A DNA stretch of 64,000 bases from Prodigiosinella aquatilis (lineage in GTDB: Bacteria > Pseudomonadota > Gammaproteobacteria > Enterobacterales > Enterobacteriaceae): contig CP128857.1 of assembly GCA_030388725.1 (NCBI GenBank), positions 3,720,001 to 3,784,000 of the forward strand. Reading direction: 5' to 3'. A model generated the notes under the pieces. The model saw only the letters and a list, made by a program, of their open reading frames with translations, was not told where the DNA came from and did no database searches. Below are positions 1-8,615 of the stretch, piece after piece; the first letter of the stretch is position 1; every line of letters begins with the position of its first letter. Both the position numbers and the translations under genes were made by a program.

Positions 1-645
1 ACCTATAAACCACAGCTACAGGAAGGTTCCGGGCGTATCCAGACCGTGCGCATGATTTTGATTGTCAGCAACACGGAGGCGGTGACGCTGAAAATTGACC
101 CGGCGGTGGTGTTGGCCACACGTCAATATGTTGATAACGCGGTTATTGAAGTCAAGGCCTATGCCGACAGCCAACTTGCCGCGCATGTTGCCGCTGATAA
201 TCCGCACTCTCAATACGCCCCGACTAACAGCCCGGCATTGACCGGCACACCGACCGCGCCGACCCCGGCACAAGCGACAAACAACACACAGATTGCCACC
301 ACAGCTTTTGTTCGGTCTGTCGTCGGGAATTTTTCCGAATCATTTAAAAGTTTGTTGGCCGACAATGGATATCAAGTGCTGCCGAGCGGCTTGATTCTGC
401 AATGGGGAACACTATCCATGACTTCAACGTCTGCCAATACGTACACAATATTACCGTTTTTATTTCCGATCACGTTCCCTGCTGCACTGTGTTCGATATC
501 GGGATCGATCCGGACAGGGTTGGCGGGTGATGCGTATACCAGCTTCTCGTTTGAGAAAGCAACCAATGCGGGGGCTACGTTGTATTACACTACTGCTGGA
601 ACCGACATGTTTCCGACCATAAACTGGATGGCTGTGGGGTACTGA
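1..645 (+). CDS. H: Phage tail fibre protein, C-terminal part (gene begins before window)
   Basis: Reading frame 1 is open from the first base, so the gene starts outside the window; 214 residues are visible. The region contains the Pro/Thr/Ala-rich stretch SPALTGTPTAPTPAQATNN followed by TQIATTAFV, a repeat typical of side tail fibres of P2-like and lambdoid phages, and an aromatic C-terminus (INWMAVGY) as in receptor-binding fibre tips. It lies directly before a fibre assembly gene and then FI, FII, E, T, U and D, which is P2 order (H-G-FI). The tip should bind the host surface. An internal ATG at 46 is not a credible start because the frame is open upstream and no ribosome site precedes it. 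Confidence 0.85.
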   Translation, partial: TYKPQLQEGSGRIQTVRMILIVSNTEAVTLKIDPAVVLATRQYVDNAVIEVKAYADSQLAAHVAADNPHSQYAPTNSPALTGTPTAPTPAQATNNTQIATTAFVRSVVGNFSESFKSLLADNGYQVLPSGLILQWGTLSMTSTSANTYTILPFLFPITFPAALCSISGSIRTGLAGDAYTSFSFEKATNAGATLYYTTAGTDMFPTINWMAVGY

Positions 646-647
646 TA

Positions 648-1070
648 ATGCCATATTATTCAAAATCTACAGGTGGCTTTTATGCCATCGCCATTCACGG
701 TAATGCGATGCCATCTGATGTGGTTGAAATTAACGTTGATTACTATCAACAATTATTGAACGAGCAATCTAATGGAAATGTCATCCAATTTAATGACGCG
801 GCTGAACAGCCCATCGCTGTACAACCTCCTGGGCTGTCAACAGCAGAACTTGCCGCAGCGGCAGTGAAAACAGCAGAGAACGAATTACTGAGTCGTCGCG
901 CAACCGCTAACGCTCGTATCACGGAACTCACCTACGCAGTGGATCTAGAGCTGGCAACCGACGAGGAAAAAACCGCATTACTGGCGTGGAAAAAATACGT
1001 GGTATTACTGAGTCGCATCAATACCACTACCGCGCCGGATATTGACTGGCCGACGGTGCCGGAGAACTAA
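648..1070 (+). CDS. G: Tail fibre assembly chaperone (Tfa / P2 gpG type)
   Basis: 140 residues, two bases after the fibre stop, so probably translationally coupled. The N-terminus (MPYYSKSTGGFY) and the C-terminal block with LTYAVDLELATDEEKTALL, then WKKYVVLLSRI and DIDWPTVPEN, are the conserved parts of the caudoviral tail fibre assembly family (PF02413). These proteins assist trimerisation of the neighbouring fibre and are normally swapped together with it. Length is slightly below P2 gpG, as is common in this family. Confidence 0.88.
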   Translation: MPYYSKSTGGFYAIAIHGNAMPSDVVEINVDYYQQLLNEQSNGNVIQFNDAAEQPIAVQPPGLSTAELAAAAVKTAENELLSRRATANARITELTYAVDLELATDEEKTALLAWKKYVVLLSRINTTTAPDIDWPTVPEN

Positions 1071-1085
1071 CCCCAGCGCCGTGGT

Positions 1086-1105
1086 TTGTGCCGAGCGCGA
1101 CACAA
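1086..1105 (+). promoter_or_regulatory. Probable Ogr/Delta activator site of the FI-D tail operon promoter
   Basis: TTGT at 1086-1089 and ACAA at 1102-1105 are separated by exactly 12 bases, inside the larger dyad GGTTTGTG/CACAAACC (1083-1090 and 1101-1108). P2 late promoters are activated by Ogr binding a TTGT-N12-ACAA dyad centred near -55. The position between G and FI is where P2 has promoter PF. A -10-like GATTAAT at 1133-1139 would put transcription start near 1147, about 52 bases from the dyad centre. The site is seen directly; promoter function is inferred. Confidence 0.6.
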
Positions 1106-1197
1106 ACCTTGTACTGTCCTTCACACAAGGAGCGATTAATGCACAGTCGCCCCGGTCACATCACCATAACGGTTACTCACTCACCGGAGAACCGTTT

Positions 1198-2370
1198 ATG
1201 GCAACTGATTACCATCACGGTGTGCGTGTCGTTGAAGTCAACGAAGGCACTCGCACCATTACCACCGTATCAACAGCGATTATCGGCCTGGTCTGTACCG
1301 CCGACGATGCCGACGCGGCAACCTTTCCGCTCAATAAACCGGTATTGATCACCGATGTTTTGACAGCCAGTGGTAAAGCGGGTGGATCCGGCACGCTGGC
1401 TCACTCACTGGATGCCATCGGCGACCAGGCAAAGCCCGTTACAGTAGTGGTACGTGTCGCCCAGGGCGAGAGCGAAGCCGAAACCACCACGAACATCATC
1501 GGCGGCGTGACGTCCGACGGCAAAAAAACCGGAATGAAAGCATTACTGGCAGCCCAGGCCCAACTGGGGGTAAAACCGCGTATTCTCGGCGTGCCGGGGC
1601 ATGACAACCGGGCGGTATCCGTAGAGCTCGCGAGTATCGCGCAGAGTCTGCGTGCCTTTGCCTACATCAGCGCCTACGGTTGCAAGACGGTGGAAGAGGC
1701 CATCGCCTACCGCGACAATTTTAGTCAGCGTGAACTGATGCTGATTTGGCCGGATTTTATCGCCTGGGATACCACAACCAGTGCCGACACCACCGCTTAT
1801 GCTACCGCCCGTGCGCTGGGGCTGCGTGCCAAACTGGACGAACAAACTGGCTGGCACAAAACCCTGTCCAACGTCGGCGTGAACGGCGTCACCGGCATTT
1901 CTGCGGATGTGTTCTGGGATTTGCAAGACCCGGCCACCGACGCCGGTCTGCTGAACCAGAATGAAGTCACCACGCTGATCCGCAAAGACGGCTTCCGCTT
2001 CTGGGGTTCCCGCACCTGTTCAGACGATCCGCTATTCGCCTTTGAAAACTACACCCGCACCGCACAGGTACTGGCTGACACCATGGCCGAGGCTCACTTG
2101 TGGGCCGTGGATAAACCGCTGAATCCCTCACTGGCCCGCGACATTATCGAAGGTATCCGCGCCAAGATGCGTGAACTGACGGCACAGGGTTATTTGCTGG
2201 GTGGTGACTGCTGGATTGATGACACCGTAAACGACAAGGACACCCTGAAAGCGGGCAAGCTCTCTATTGACTACGACTACACGCCAGTGCCGCCACTGGA
2301 AAACCTGATGCTGCGCCAGCGCATCACTGACAGTTACTTGATCGACTTTACCAGCCAGGTGAACAGCTAA
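1198..2370 (+). CDS. FI: Contractile tail sheath protein (P2 gpFI)
   Basis: 390 residues from the ATG at 1198 (MATDYHHGVRVVEVNEGTR). This start is preceded by GGAGA at 1187-1190 and gives close to the 396 residues of P2 FI; the open frame extends upstream to 1042 but has no support there. The early HGVRVVEVN segment and the FAYISAYG, FWGSRTCS and KPVNPS-like (WAVDKPLNPSLARDIIEGI) blocks are typical of Myoviridae sheath proteins. It forms the contractile cylinder around the FII tube. First gene of the putative Ogr-driven operon FI-FII-E-T-U-D. Confidence 0.92.
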   Translation: MATDYHHGVRVVEVNEGTRTITTVSTAIIGLVCTADDADAATFPLNKPVLITDVLTASGKAGGSGTLAHSLDAIGDQAKPVTVVVRVAQGESEAETTTNIIGGVTSDGKKTGMKALLAAQAQLGVKPRILGVPGHDNRAVSVELASIAQSLRAFAYISAYGCKTVEEAIAYRDNFSQRELMLIWPDFIAWDTTTSADTTAYATARALGLRAKLDEQTGWHKTLSNVGVNGVTGISADVFWDLQDPATDAGLLNQNEVTTLIRKDGFRFWGSRTCSDDPLFAFENYTRTAQVLADTMAEAHLWAVDKPLNPSLARDIIEGIRAKMRELTAQGYLLGGDCWIDDTVNDKDTLKAGKLSIDYDYTPVPPLENLMLRQRITDSYLIDFTSQVNS

Positions 2371-2378
2371 GGAGCAAC

Positions 2379-2894
2379 ATGGCATTACCACGCGTACTGA
2401 AATATCTGAACCTGTTTAACGACGGCAACAACTGGCTGGGGATTGTGGAGTCATTCACCCAGCCCAAGCTGACCCGCAAGTTTGAGAAATACCGCGGCGG
2501 CGGCATGTCCGGGGCCGCAGATATCGACATGGGGCTGGATGATGGCGCACTCGAGGCTGAGTGGCAAATTGGTGGAATGGAGCCGCTGATTTACAAGCAG
2601 TTGGGAACCGCGAAAGCCGACGGTGTCCCGCTCCGCTTTACGGCCTCCATCCAGCGTGACGACACGGGCGAGGTGTGGGCAGTAGAAATCGCGCTCCGGG
2701 GCCGTCACAAAGAAATCGACAGCGGCGAATACAAACAGGGCGAAAAACCGACAACCAAGATTTCCACCGTCTGCACCTACTACAAGCTGACCGTCAACGG
2801 TGAGGTGCTGGTAGAAATCGACCTGCTGAACATGATTGAAAACATTGGCGGTGAAGACCGGCTGGAGGAACACCGCGCTGCCATTGGCCTGTAA
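2379..2894 (+). CDS. FII: Major tail tube protein (P2 gpFII)
   Basis: 171 residues, eight bases after FI, with AAGGAG ahead of the start. The opening MALPRVLKYLNLFNDGNNW and the later KFEKYRGGGMSGAADIDMG match the tail tube family of P2-like phages, and the length equals that of P2 FII (about 172). It polymerises into the inner tube through which DNA passes. Confidence 0.92.
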   Translation: MALPRVLKYLNLFNDGNNWLGIVESFTQPKLTRKFEKYRGGGMSGAADIDMGLDDGALEAEWQIGGMEPLIYKQLGTAKADGVPLRFTASIQRDDTGEVWAVEIALRGRHKEIDSGEYKQGEKPTTKISTVCTYYKLTVNGEVLVEIDLLNMIENIGGEDRLEEHRAAIGL

Positions 2895-2958
2895 TACCGA
2901 CGCCGCACAGACGAAACGGCCTGTGCGTTCAGATATCCCGGAATAACGAGAGAACACG

Positions 2959-3404
2959 ATGGAAAACGACGACACCCTGACCACTGAAAAAACCGTCACG
3001 CTGGATACCCCGCTGAAACGCGGCGATACCACACTGACTCACATCACGGTACGCAAACCCAGCGCCGGGGCGCTGCGCGGTACGCGCTTACAGCCGCTGA
3101 TGGAAATGGACGTCAACGCACTGACTGTCATTTTACCGCGTGTCACCACACCGGCATTAACAACAGCCGAGGTGATGGAACTGGACCCGGCAGACTTGAT
3201 TAGCCTGTCAGTCGAGGTGGTCAGTTTTTTGTTGCCGAAGTCGGTCCGGTCCGATTCCCTGACGGACTGACGGTAGATGATTTGGTGGCGGACATTGCCA
3301 CCGTGTTTCACTGGCCGCCTTCTGTCACACAGGACATGCCATTAACCGACGTACTGGAATGGCGGCACAAGGCAATCATCCGCAGCGGAGCCGGTGATGA
3401 GTGA
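2959..3404 (+). CDS. E: Tail assembly chaperones E and E+E' (programmed -1 frameshift)
   Basis: The zero-frame product gpE is 103 residues (2959-3270). At 3225-3231 the frame reads T TTT TTG, the same heptamer P2 uses for -1 slippage. After a -1 shift the frame continues (VAEVGPVRFPDG..., ...VFHWPPSVTQDMPLTDVLEWRHKAII...) to a stop at 3402-3404, giving about 148 residues. This downstream extension has the FHWP and W(R)xKA features of gpE'. Together the short and long proteins act as tape-measure chaperones. The end overlaps the T start by eight bases (ATGAGTGA). Confidence 0.9.
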
Positions 3405-6141
3405 CAATAACCTGCGTTTGCAGGTCATCATGAATGCGGTCGACAAATTGACCCGCCCCTTCAAACAGGCACAAGCCAGCACCCAGAAGCTGGCCGCCGC
3501 CGTCAAAAAAAGCCAGGCCCAGTTGAAACAACTGGATAACCAGGCGGCACGGATTGACGGTTTTCGTAAAACCAGTACGCAAGCCGCTGTAGTCAGTCAC
3601 AGCCTGAAGGCGGCACGGGAAGAAGCGGCGCGCCTGGCCAGACAGTTTGCTGCGACAGAAAAGCCTACTGCCCAGCAAACCCGGCTACTGGGTGCGGCGA
3701 AAAACCGCGTAAATGAATTACAGGGAAAATACAACGGTCTGCGCCTGTCCGTTCAGCGTCAGCGTGAGGCGCTGCACGCGTCTGGTCTGGACACCAAAAA
3801 GTTGAGCGACGCCCAACGGCAATTACGCCGTGATACACAATCGGTGACCAACGCGCTGACTCGCCAGCAACAAGCACTAAAGCGTGTGGGGGAACGCCAG
3901 CAAAAACTGAATGCCATCAGAAGCCGGTATTCCAGAACAATGGAAGCCCGCAATAAGCTGTCGGTAAATGGTGCGGCCATCACCGGGGCGGGTGTCGGGA
4001 TGCTTTACACGTCCAAGCGCACGATGGCACCCGGTTTTGACTTTGATCAAGGGATGTCAAAAGTGCAAGCGCTGACCCGCCTGAAAAAAGCCGTACCAGA
4101 AATGGCCGCATTGCGCCAACAGGCGCGGCAGTTGGGCGCATCCACAGCGTTTACGGCCAATGATGTGGCACAAGGGCAGAGTTTCTACGCCATGGCGGGC
4201 TTCAACCCGGAACAGATACGCGGCGCCATGCCCGGCACACTGAACATGTCGCTGGCGGGAGATACCGATCTGGCAACCACCGCCAACATCGGCTCTAACA
4301 TCTTGACCGGTTTCAAACTGCCCGCCAACCAAATGAGCCGGGTGGGCGACAGTCTGGTGGCCACATTTACCCGCTCCAATACCAATTTGCAGATGCTGGG
4401 TGAAACCATGAAGTATGTGGCACCCGTGGCGGCGACGCTGGGCGTGGATCTGGAAACCGCGTCAGCGGCGGCGGGCAAGCTAGGTGATGCGGGTATTCAG
4501 AGCAGCCAGGCAGGAACCTCACTCCGCGCTATTCTGGCGCGGCTGGCTTCGCCTCCCAAAGCGGCGGCGGAGGCACTGGCAGAACTGAACATCAAAACCA
4601 AAGACGCGCGCGGCAACCTGCGCCCGTTAACGGATCTGCTGTCAGAAATGTACGCCCGCACTCAGAAAATGGGCAACGCCAAGCGGGCGTCCCTCTTTAA
4701 GCACATTGCCGGAGAGGAGGCATTTTCCGGATTGAGTGTCCTGGTTGAGCAGGCCGGGACAGGGCAGTTGCAGAAACTGGTGGCCGAGGTGCGCGCCGCG
4801 CACGGCGAAGCTGAAAAAGTGGCGGGTACGATGACCGATAACCTCAGCGGCGATCTGAAAAGCCTTTCATCTGCCTGGGAGGATGTTGGCATCACGCTGT
4901 TTGACAGTGTTGACAGTCCACTGCGTGCCATCACCCATAGCGTCACCGCGCTAACGTCGAAAGTTGGCGGCTGGCTGACCCAACATCCCCAACTGACCCG
5001 CGTCATTACCGGTACGGTGTTGGCACTGGGCAGCTTCCTGACAATGATGGGAACCATCATCCTGAGTGTGGCGGCGATACTAGGCCCGATGGCGTTATTG
5101 CGTCTGAGCTGCAATGTCTTGGGGATCAAGGCCGTCAGTGCTTTCGGTCTTATCCGTGGTGCGCTTGGCATTGTGGGAAAAGCCGTCCTGTGGCTGGGAC
5201 GGCTGATGATGGCTAATCCCATTCTGGCGATCATCAGCCTGATTGCCATGGGCGCGCTTTATATCTGGCAACACTGGGACACGCTCGGCCCCAAATTCAA
5301 GGCGCTGTGGGATGCTATTTGCAACGCAACATCGGCGGCATGGGAATGGGTGAAAAACGCCATCAGTACAGCGTGGGAAGGTATCAAGTCTTACTTTCTC
5401 AACTACACCTTGCCGGGGCTGATTTATAAAAACTGGGATGCTATCAAGGCTGGCGTGTCAGAAGCCTGGGAAAACATCAAGAAAACCATCAGTGATCGCT
5501 GGAATGAGCTGGTTAGCACCGCTGAATCCATGCCTGCCCGGTTTCAGGAAGCGGGTTCCCAACTGATTGATGGACTGATGGCCGGTATCAATGAAAAATG
5601 GGAATTGTTGAAAACCAAACTGGCGTCATTGACTGACTACTTGCCGGACTGGATGAAACCCGATAGCAAGCAGATGCCATCCCTGCCCACCGTGCCGGGC
5701 GCTGCCGGGGCCGGTTCGGCGGTATTAAATGACATCCCCCGGTTTGACACCGGTGGCGTTATCCCGTCCGGACGGATTGGCATTGTCGGGGAAAATGGCC
5801 CTGAAATCGTTAACGGCCCGGCGAGGATCACCAGTCGTCGCCGAACGGCTGCGCTGGCCGCCTCTGCCGCCATGATGTTAGGCGCGGCCGCGCAACCGGT
5901 AATGGCGCGTCCGCTGCATCCGTTCAGCTTACCCACGAAAGAATACGCGGTGAGCCGGCCAGAACCTCGTCCTTCATCGCTGGCGCCGGTGTCTATTCAC
6001 GCGCCGATCACTATCGTAACCCAGCCCGGACAGAATGCCACTGACATTGCCCGCGAAGTCGCCCGTCAATTAGATGAACGGGAACACCGCGCCCGCGCCA
6101 AATCACGCAGCAACTACCGCGATCAAGGGGGTATCGGATGA
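3397..6141 (+). CDS. T: Tail tape measure protein (P2 gpT)
   Basis: 914 residues from ATG 3397 (a GTG three bases earlier is in frame). The N-terminus MSDNNLRLQVIMNAVDKLTRPF is typical of P2-like tape measures. A long coiled-coil Gln/Lys/Ala-rich stretch covers roughly residues 20-190, followed by the conserved tape-measure core near residue 210 (FDFDQGMSKVQALT and STAFTANDVAQGQSFYAMAGF). Hydrophobic segments occur around residues 540-570 and 605-630. It sets tail length and occupies the tube lumen. It overlaps E' by eight bases upstream and U by four downstream, so translation is probably coupled. It is about 100 residues longer than P2 T, suggesting a slightly longer tail. Confidence 0.92.
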   Translation: MSDNNLRLQVIMNAVDKLTRPFKQAQASTQKLAAAVKKSQAQLKQLDNQAARIDGFRKTSTQAAVVSHSLKAAREEAARLARQFAATEKPTAQQTRLLGAAKNRVNELQGKYNGLRLSVQRQREALHASGLDTKKLSDAQRQLRRDTQSVTNALTRQQQALKRVGERQQKLNAIRSRYSRTMEARNKLSVNGAAITGAGVGMLYTSKRTMAPGFDFDQGMSKVQALTRLKKAVPEMAALRQQARQLGASTAFTANDVAQGQSFYAMAGFNPEQIRGAMPGTLNMSLAGDTDLATTANIGSNILTGFKLPANQMSRVGDSLVATFTRSNTNLQMLGETMKYVAPVAATLGVDLETASAAAGKLGDAGIQSSQAGTSLRAILARLASPPKAAAEALAELNIKTKDARGNLRPLTDLLSEMYARTQKMGNAKRASLFKHIAGEEAFSGLSVLVEQAGTGQLQKLVAEVRAAHGEAEKVAGTMTDNLSGDLKSLSSAWEDVGITLFDSVDSPLRAITHSVTALTSKVGGWLTQHPQLTRVITGTVLALGSFLTMMGTIILSVAAILGPMALLRLSCNVLGIKAVSAFGLIRGALGIVGKAVLWLGRLMMANPILAIISLIAMGALYIWQHWDTLGPKFKALWDAICNATSAAWEWVKNAISTAWEGIKSYFLNYTLPGLIYKNWDAIKAGVSEAWENIKKTISDRWNELVSTAESMPARFQEAGSQLIDGLMAGINEKWELLKTKLASLTDYLPDWMKPDSKQMPSLPTVPGAAGAGSAVLNDIPRFDTGGVIPSGRIGIVGENGPEIVNGPARITSRRRTAALAASAAMMLGAAAQPVMARPLHPFSLPTKEYAVSRPEPRPSSLAPVSIHAPITIVTQPGQNATDIAREVARQLDEREHRARAKSRSNYRDQGGIG

Positions 6142-6656
6142 TGATGGTGCTGGGGTTGTTCGTCTTTACGTTAAAGACTATCCCCTATCAGGAATTACAA
6201 AGGCAACGCTCATGGCGGCACCCCACCAATAACCGGGTTGGTTACCGTCCGGTGGCACAGTTTTTGGGGCCGGATAACGACACCATCACGTTACAGGCGG
6301 TACTGTTGCCCCAGGTTACCGGCGGCAAACTCTCACTGCTGGTACTCGAACAGATGGCCGAAACCGGTAAAGCCTGGGCGTTGCTGGAAGGTTCCGGCAC
6401 CATTTACGGCATGTACGTGATTGAAAGCATGAGTGAAACCCGTAGCCAGTTTTTCAGCGACGGCAACGCCCGCCGGATTGAATTTACCCTGACGTTAAAA
6501 CGCGTGGATGAATCACTGAATGCCATGCTGGGCGACCTGACGGAACAGCTTTCCACACTGAAAAACCAGGCAACGAGCTATCTCGGCCAGGCACAGACAA
6601 CCCTGACTGGGGCACTCGACAGTGTGACGTCGGCAGTGAATGGGGTGCTGTCCTGA
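6138..6656 (+). CDS. U: Tail protein U (tail terminator/sheath initiator region)
   Basis: 172 residues; the ATG overlaps the T stop (ATGA). The segment SWRHPTNNRVGYRPVAQFLG and the central TLQAVLLPQVTGG and GSGTIYGMYVIES are typical of the phage P2 GpU family (PF06995). The C-terminus is a Ser/Thr-rich tail with LSTLKNQATSYLG. Its stop overlaps the D start (TGATG). Needed for tail assembly in P2. Confidence 0.9.
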   Translation: MMMVLGLFVFTLKTIPYQELQRQRSWRHPTNNRVGYRPVAQFLGPDNDTITLQAVLLPQVTGGKLSLLVLEQMAETGKAWALLEGSGTIYGMYVIESMSETRSQFFSDGNARRIEFTLTLKRVDESLNAMLGDLTEQLSTLKNQATSYLGQAQTTLTGALDSVTSAVNGVLS

Positions 6657-7744
6657 TGGGCTGGTTAGCGGGTACGGAATTAACGCCGGATTACCGCATC
6701 CGCATTGGGAAAGATGACATTACCGCCACACTGGATAAGCGTCTGATGTCACTCACCATCACCGACAATCGCGGTTTTGAAGCCGATCAGCTGGATATTG
6801 AACTGGACGACGCCGACGGGCAATTGGCCTTGCCCCGGCGCGGGGCTGAAATCACCGTCTTTCTTGGTTGGAAAGGTGAGCCCCTGCTGAAAAAAGGAAC
6901 CTTTGTGGTGGATGAGATAGAGCATAGCGGTGCACCTGACCGGCTGACGCTACGCGCCCGCAGTGCGGATTTTCGGCAAACGCTGAACCTCAAGCGGGAA
7001 CGCTCCTGGCACAAGACCACAGTCGGGGCCATGGTGAACGACATCGCCGCCCGGCATAAGCTGACTCCGGCACTGGACAGCGACACCGCTGCGCAGGAGG
7101 TTGACCATATTGACCAGACCAATGAGTCAGACTGCTCGTTTCTGATGCGCCTGGCGAAAGATCATGGCGCCATCGCCGCCGTCAAAGATGGCCATCTGCT
7201 GTTTTTGCGACAGGGCCAGGGAAAAACCGCCAGTGGTAAAGCGCTGCCCGTTGCCACCATCAGCCGCAAGGACGGCGACAGCCACCGTTTTACCCTGGCT
7301 GACCGTGGCGCCTACACCGGCGTCATGGCTCACTGGCTGCATACCCGAGATCTAAAGAAAAATCAGACCGTGAAGGTAAAACGTCGTCGCAAAACCACGA
7401 CGGCAAAAAAGAAAATGCCGGAAGAAAAACAGGGAGAGTACCTGCTGGGAACAGATGAAAACGTGCTAGTTCTCAGCCGTACCTATTCCAACAAGGGAAA
7501 TGCTGAACGGGCCGCAAAAATGCATTGGGAACGTATTCAGCGCGGGGTTGCGACATTCTCCATTGAACTGGCAAAAGGCCGGGCCGAGCTGTACCCGGAA
7601 CTGCCAGTGAAAGTGACCGGGTTCAAGCGAGAAATCGACGCCGCCGACTGGACAATAGGCACAGTGACGCATTCGCTCAGTGACCGGGGGTTTACCACAT
7701 CGCTGGATCTGGAGGTAAAAATTGATGAAGTTGAAATGGAATAA
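6656..7744 (+). CDS. D: Late control protein D (baseplate hub / spike-associated)
   Basis: 362 residues, starting MGWLAGTELTPDYRIRIG. It belongs to the phage late control D family (PF05954, VgrG/gp27-like hub fold). A basic patch KVKRRRKTTTAKKK lies near residues 240-253. In P2-like phages gpD is the tail hub protein near the spike. It is the last gene of the tail operon and is followed by ogr after about 70 bases. Confidence 0.9.
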   Translation: MGWLAGTELTPDYRIRIGKDDITATLDKRLMSLTITDNRGFEADQLDIELDDADGQLALPRRGAEITVFLGWKGEPLLKKGTFVVDEIEHSGAPDRLTLRARSADFRQTLNLKRERSWHKTTVGAMVNDIAARHKLTPALDSDTAAQEVDHIDQTNESDCSFLMRLAKDHGAIAAVKDGHLLFLRQGQGKTASGKALPVATISRKDGDSHRFTLADRGAYTGVMAHWLHTRDLKKNQTVKVKRRRKTTTAKKKMPEEKQGEYLLGTDENVLVLSRTYSNKGNAERAAKMHWERIQRGVATFSIELAKGRAELYPELPVKVTGFKREIDAADWTIGTVTHSLSDRGFTTSLDLEVKIDEVEME

Positions 7745-7811
7745 TGCAAGTTGTAGCAAAAGCAAGCAGCCGGTATCATTAACTTAAATTTGCAAGCTGG
7801 GAGATATCAAT

Positions 7812-8027
7812 ATGATGAAATGCCCTTTGTGCGGAAGTGCCGCACACACGCGATCATCTTATGAGGTGACGAGCACGACAAAGGAACGTTACAACCAGTG
7901 TACTAATATTAACTGCGGTCATACGTTTATCAGTCATGAAACCTATGTCCGGGCAATTATGACACCAGGGAAAACAGCCGCTGTTGCCCCTCATTCCCCA
8001 CATGGACAAGTTACTATGCAGATATAG
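7812..8027 (+). CDS. ogr: Ogr/Delta-type zinc-finger late transcription activator
   Basis: 71 residues. Cys at positions 5 and 8 (KCPLCG) and the second pair in QCTNINCGHTF give the C-x2-C...C-x4-C zinc site of Ogr. The KERYNQC.NINC.HTF core is strongly conserved with P2 Ogr. GGGAGA lies seven bases ahead of the first of two adjacent ATGs (7812, 7815). Ogr activates phage late promoters through RNA polymerase alpha; the matching dyad at 1086-1105 is its likely local target. In a P2 lysogen ogr is the last gene before the attachment site, so the prophage boundary should be within the next 100 bases. Confidence 0.93.
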   Translation: MMKCPLCGSAAHTRSSYEVTSTTKERYNQCTNINCGHTFISHETYVRAIMTPGKTAAVAPHSPHGQVTMQI

Positions 8028-8045
8028 CGTAGAAGGAATTAGAGG

Positions 8046-8068
8046 CACCCGCTGCGGCGGGTTTTTTT
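8046..8068 (+). terminator. Rho-independent terminator after ogr
   Basis: ACCCGC (8047-8052), a four-base loop and GCGGGT (8057-8062) are followed by a run of seven T (8062-8068). It lies just beyond the ogr stop and closes the tail/late transcription unit of the prophage. Confidence 0.8.
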
Positions 8069-8134
8069 ATGCATGTAATGTGGATTGCATGGACGATATT
8101 CTATCTGCGTGGGCATTATGTGGACACCAAAAAT

Positions 8135-8169
8135 AAATAAGGACTTATATAATATATAAGTCCTTATTT
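8135..8169 (-). terminator. Terminator of the rpsP-rimM-trmD-rplS operon
   Basis: A perfect 16-base inverted repeat (8135-8150 with 8154-8169) has a three-base loop and an A/T-rich flank that reads as a T tract on the minus strand. It sits 36 bases after the rplS stop. The prophage attachment site must lie between this hairpin and the ogr terminator at 8068, but only one prophage end is in the window, so the repeat cannot be identified. Confidence 0.75.
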
Positions 8170-8204
8170 CATAACCGCTTTTCGGATGTTGCGAAAGCGC
8201 GCTC

Positions 8205-8552
8205 TTAGTTAAGACGCTCTTTAATACGAGCAGACTTACCAGCACGTTCACGCAGGTAATACAGTTTGGCTTTACGCACAGCACCGCGACGTTTAACAGT
8301 AATACTATCCACTACTGGAGAGTGAGTCTGAAATACGCGCTCTACGCCTTCGCCATTAGAAATCTTACGAACAGTGAATGCAGAGTGCAGACCGCGGTTA
8401 CGAATAGCGATAACCACGCCCTCGAATGCCTGCAGACGTCTTTTGGAACCTTCAACGACCCATACCTTCACTTCCACGGTATCACCCGGACGAAATGCAG
8501 GTATATCTTGCTTCATCTGCTCTTGTTCAAGTTGCTTGATAATGTTGCTCAT
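8205..8552 (-). CDS. rplS: 50S ribosomal protein L19
   Basis: 115 residues, identical in length to E. coli L19 and near-identical in sequence (MSNIIKQLEQEQMKQD..., ...RRGAVRKAKLYYLRER). It lies at the 30S-50S interface of the ribosome. Last gene of the rpsP-rimM-trmD-rplS operon, 63 bases after trmD. Confidence 0.98.
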   Translation of the reverse strand: MSNIIKQLEQEQMKQDIPAFRPGDTVEVKVWVVEGSKRRLQAFEGVVIAIRNRGLHSAFTVRKISNGEGVERVFQTHSPVVDSITVKRRGAVRKAKLYYLRERAGKSARIKERLN

Positions 8553-8615
8553 AATATGTCTCTTACCCTAGGTAAACTGATATTTGGGTTCGCTCGGCAC
8601 TCCCGTAACGACCCA

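Noticed and set aside
1042..1197. N-terminal extension of the tail sheath frame
   Set aside because: Overlaps the end of G, crosses the promoter dyad and is absent from P2 FI; ATG 1198 has a good ribosome site.
8070..8134. Prophage attachment site
   Set aside because: It should be here, but without the other prophage end no repeat can be identified, so none is annotated.
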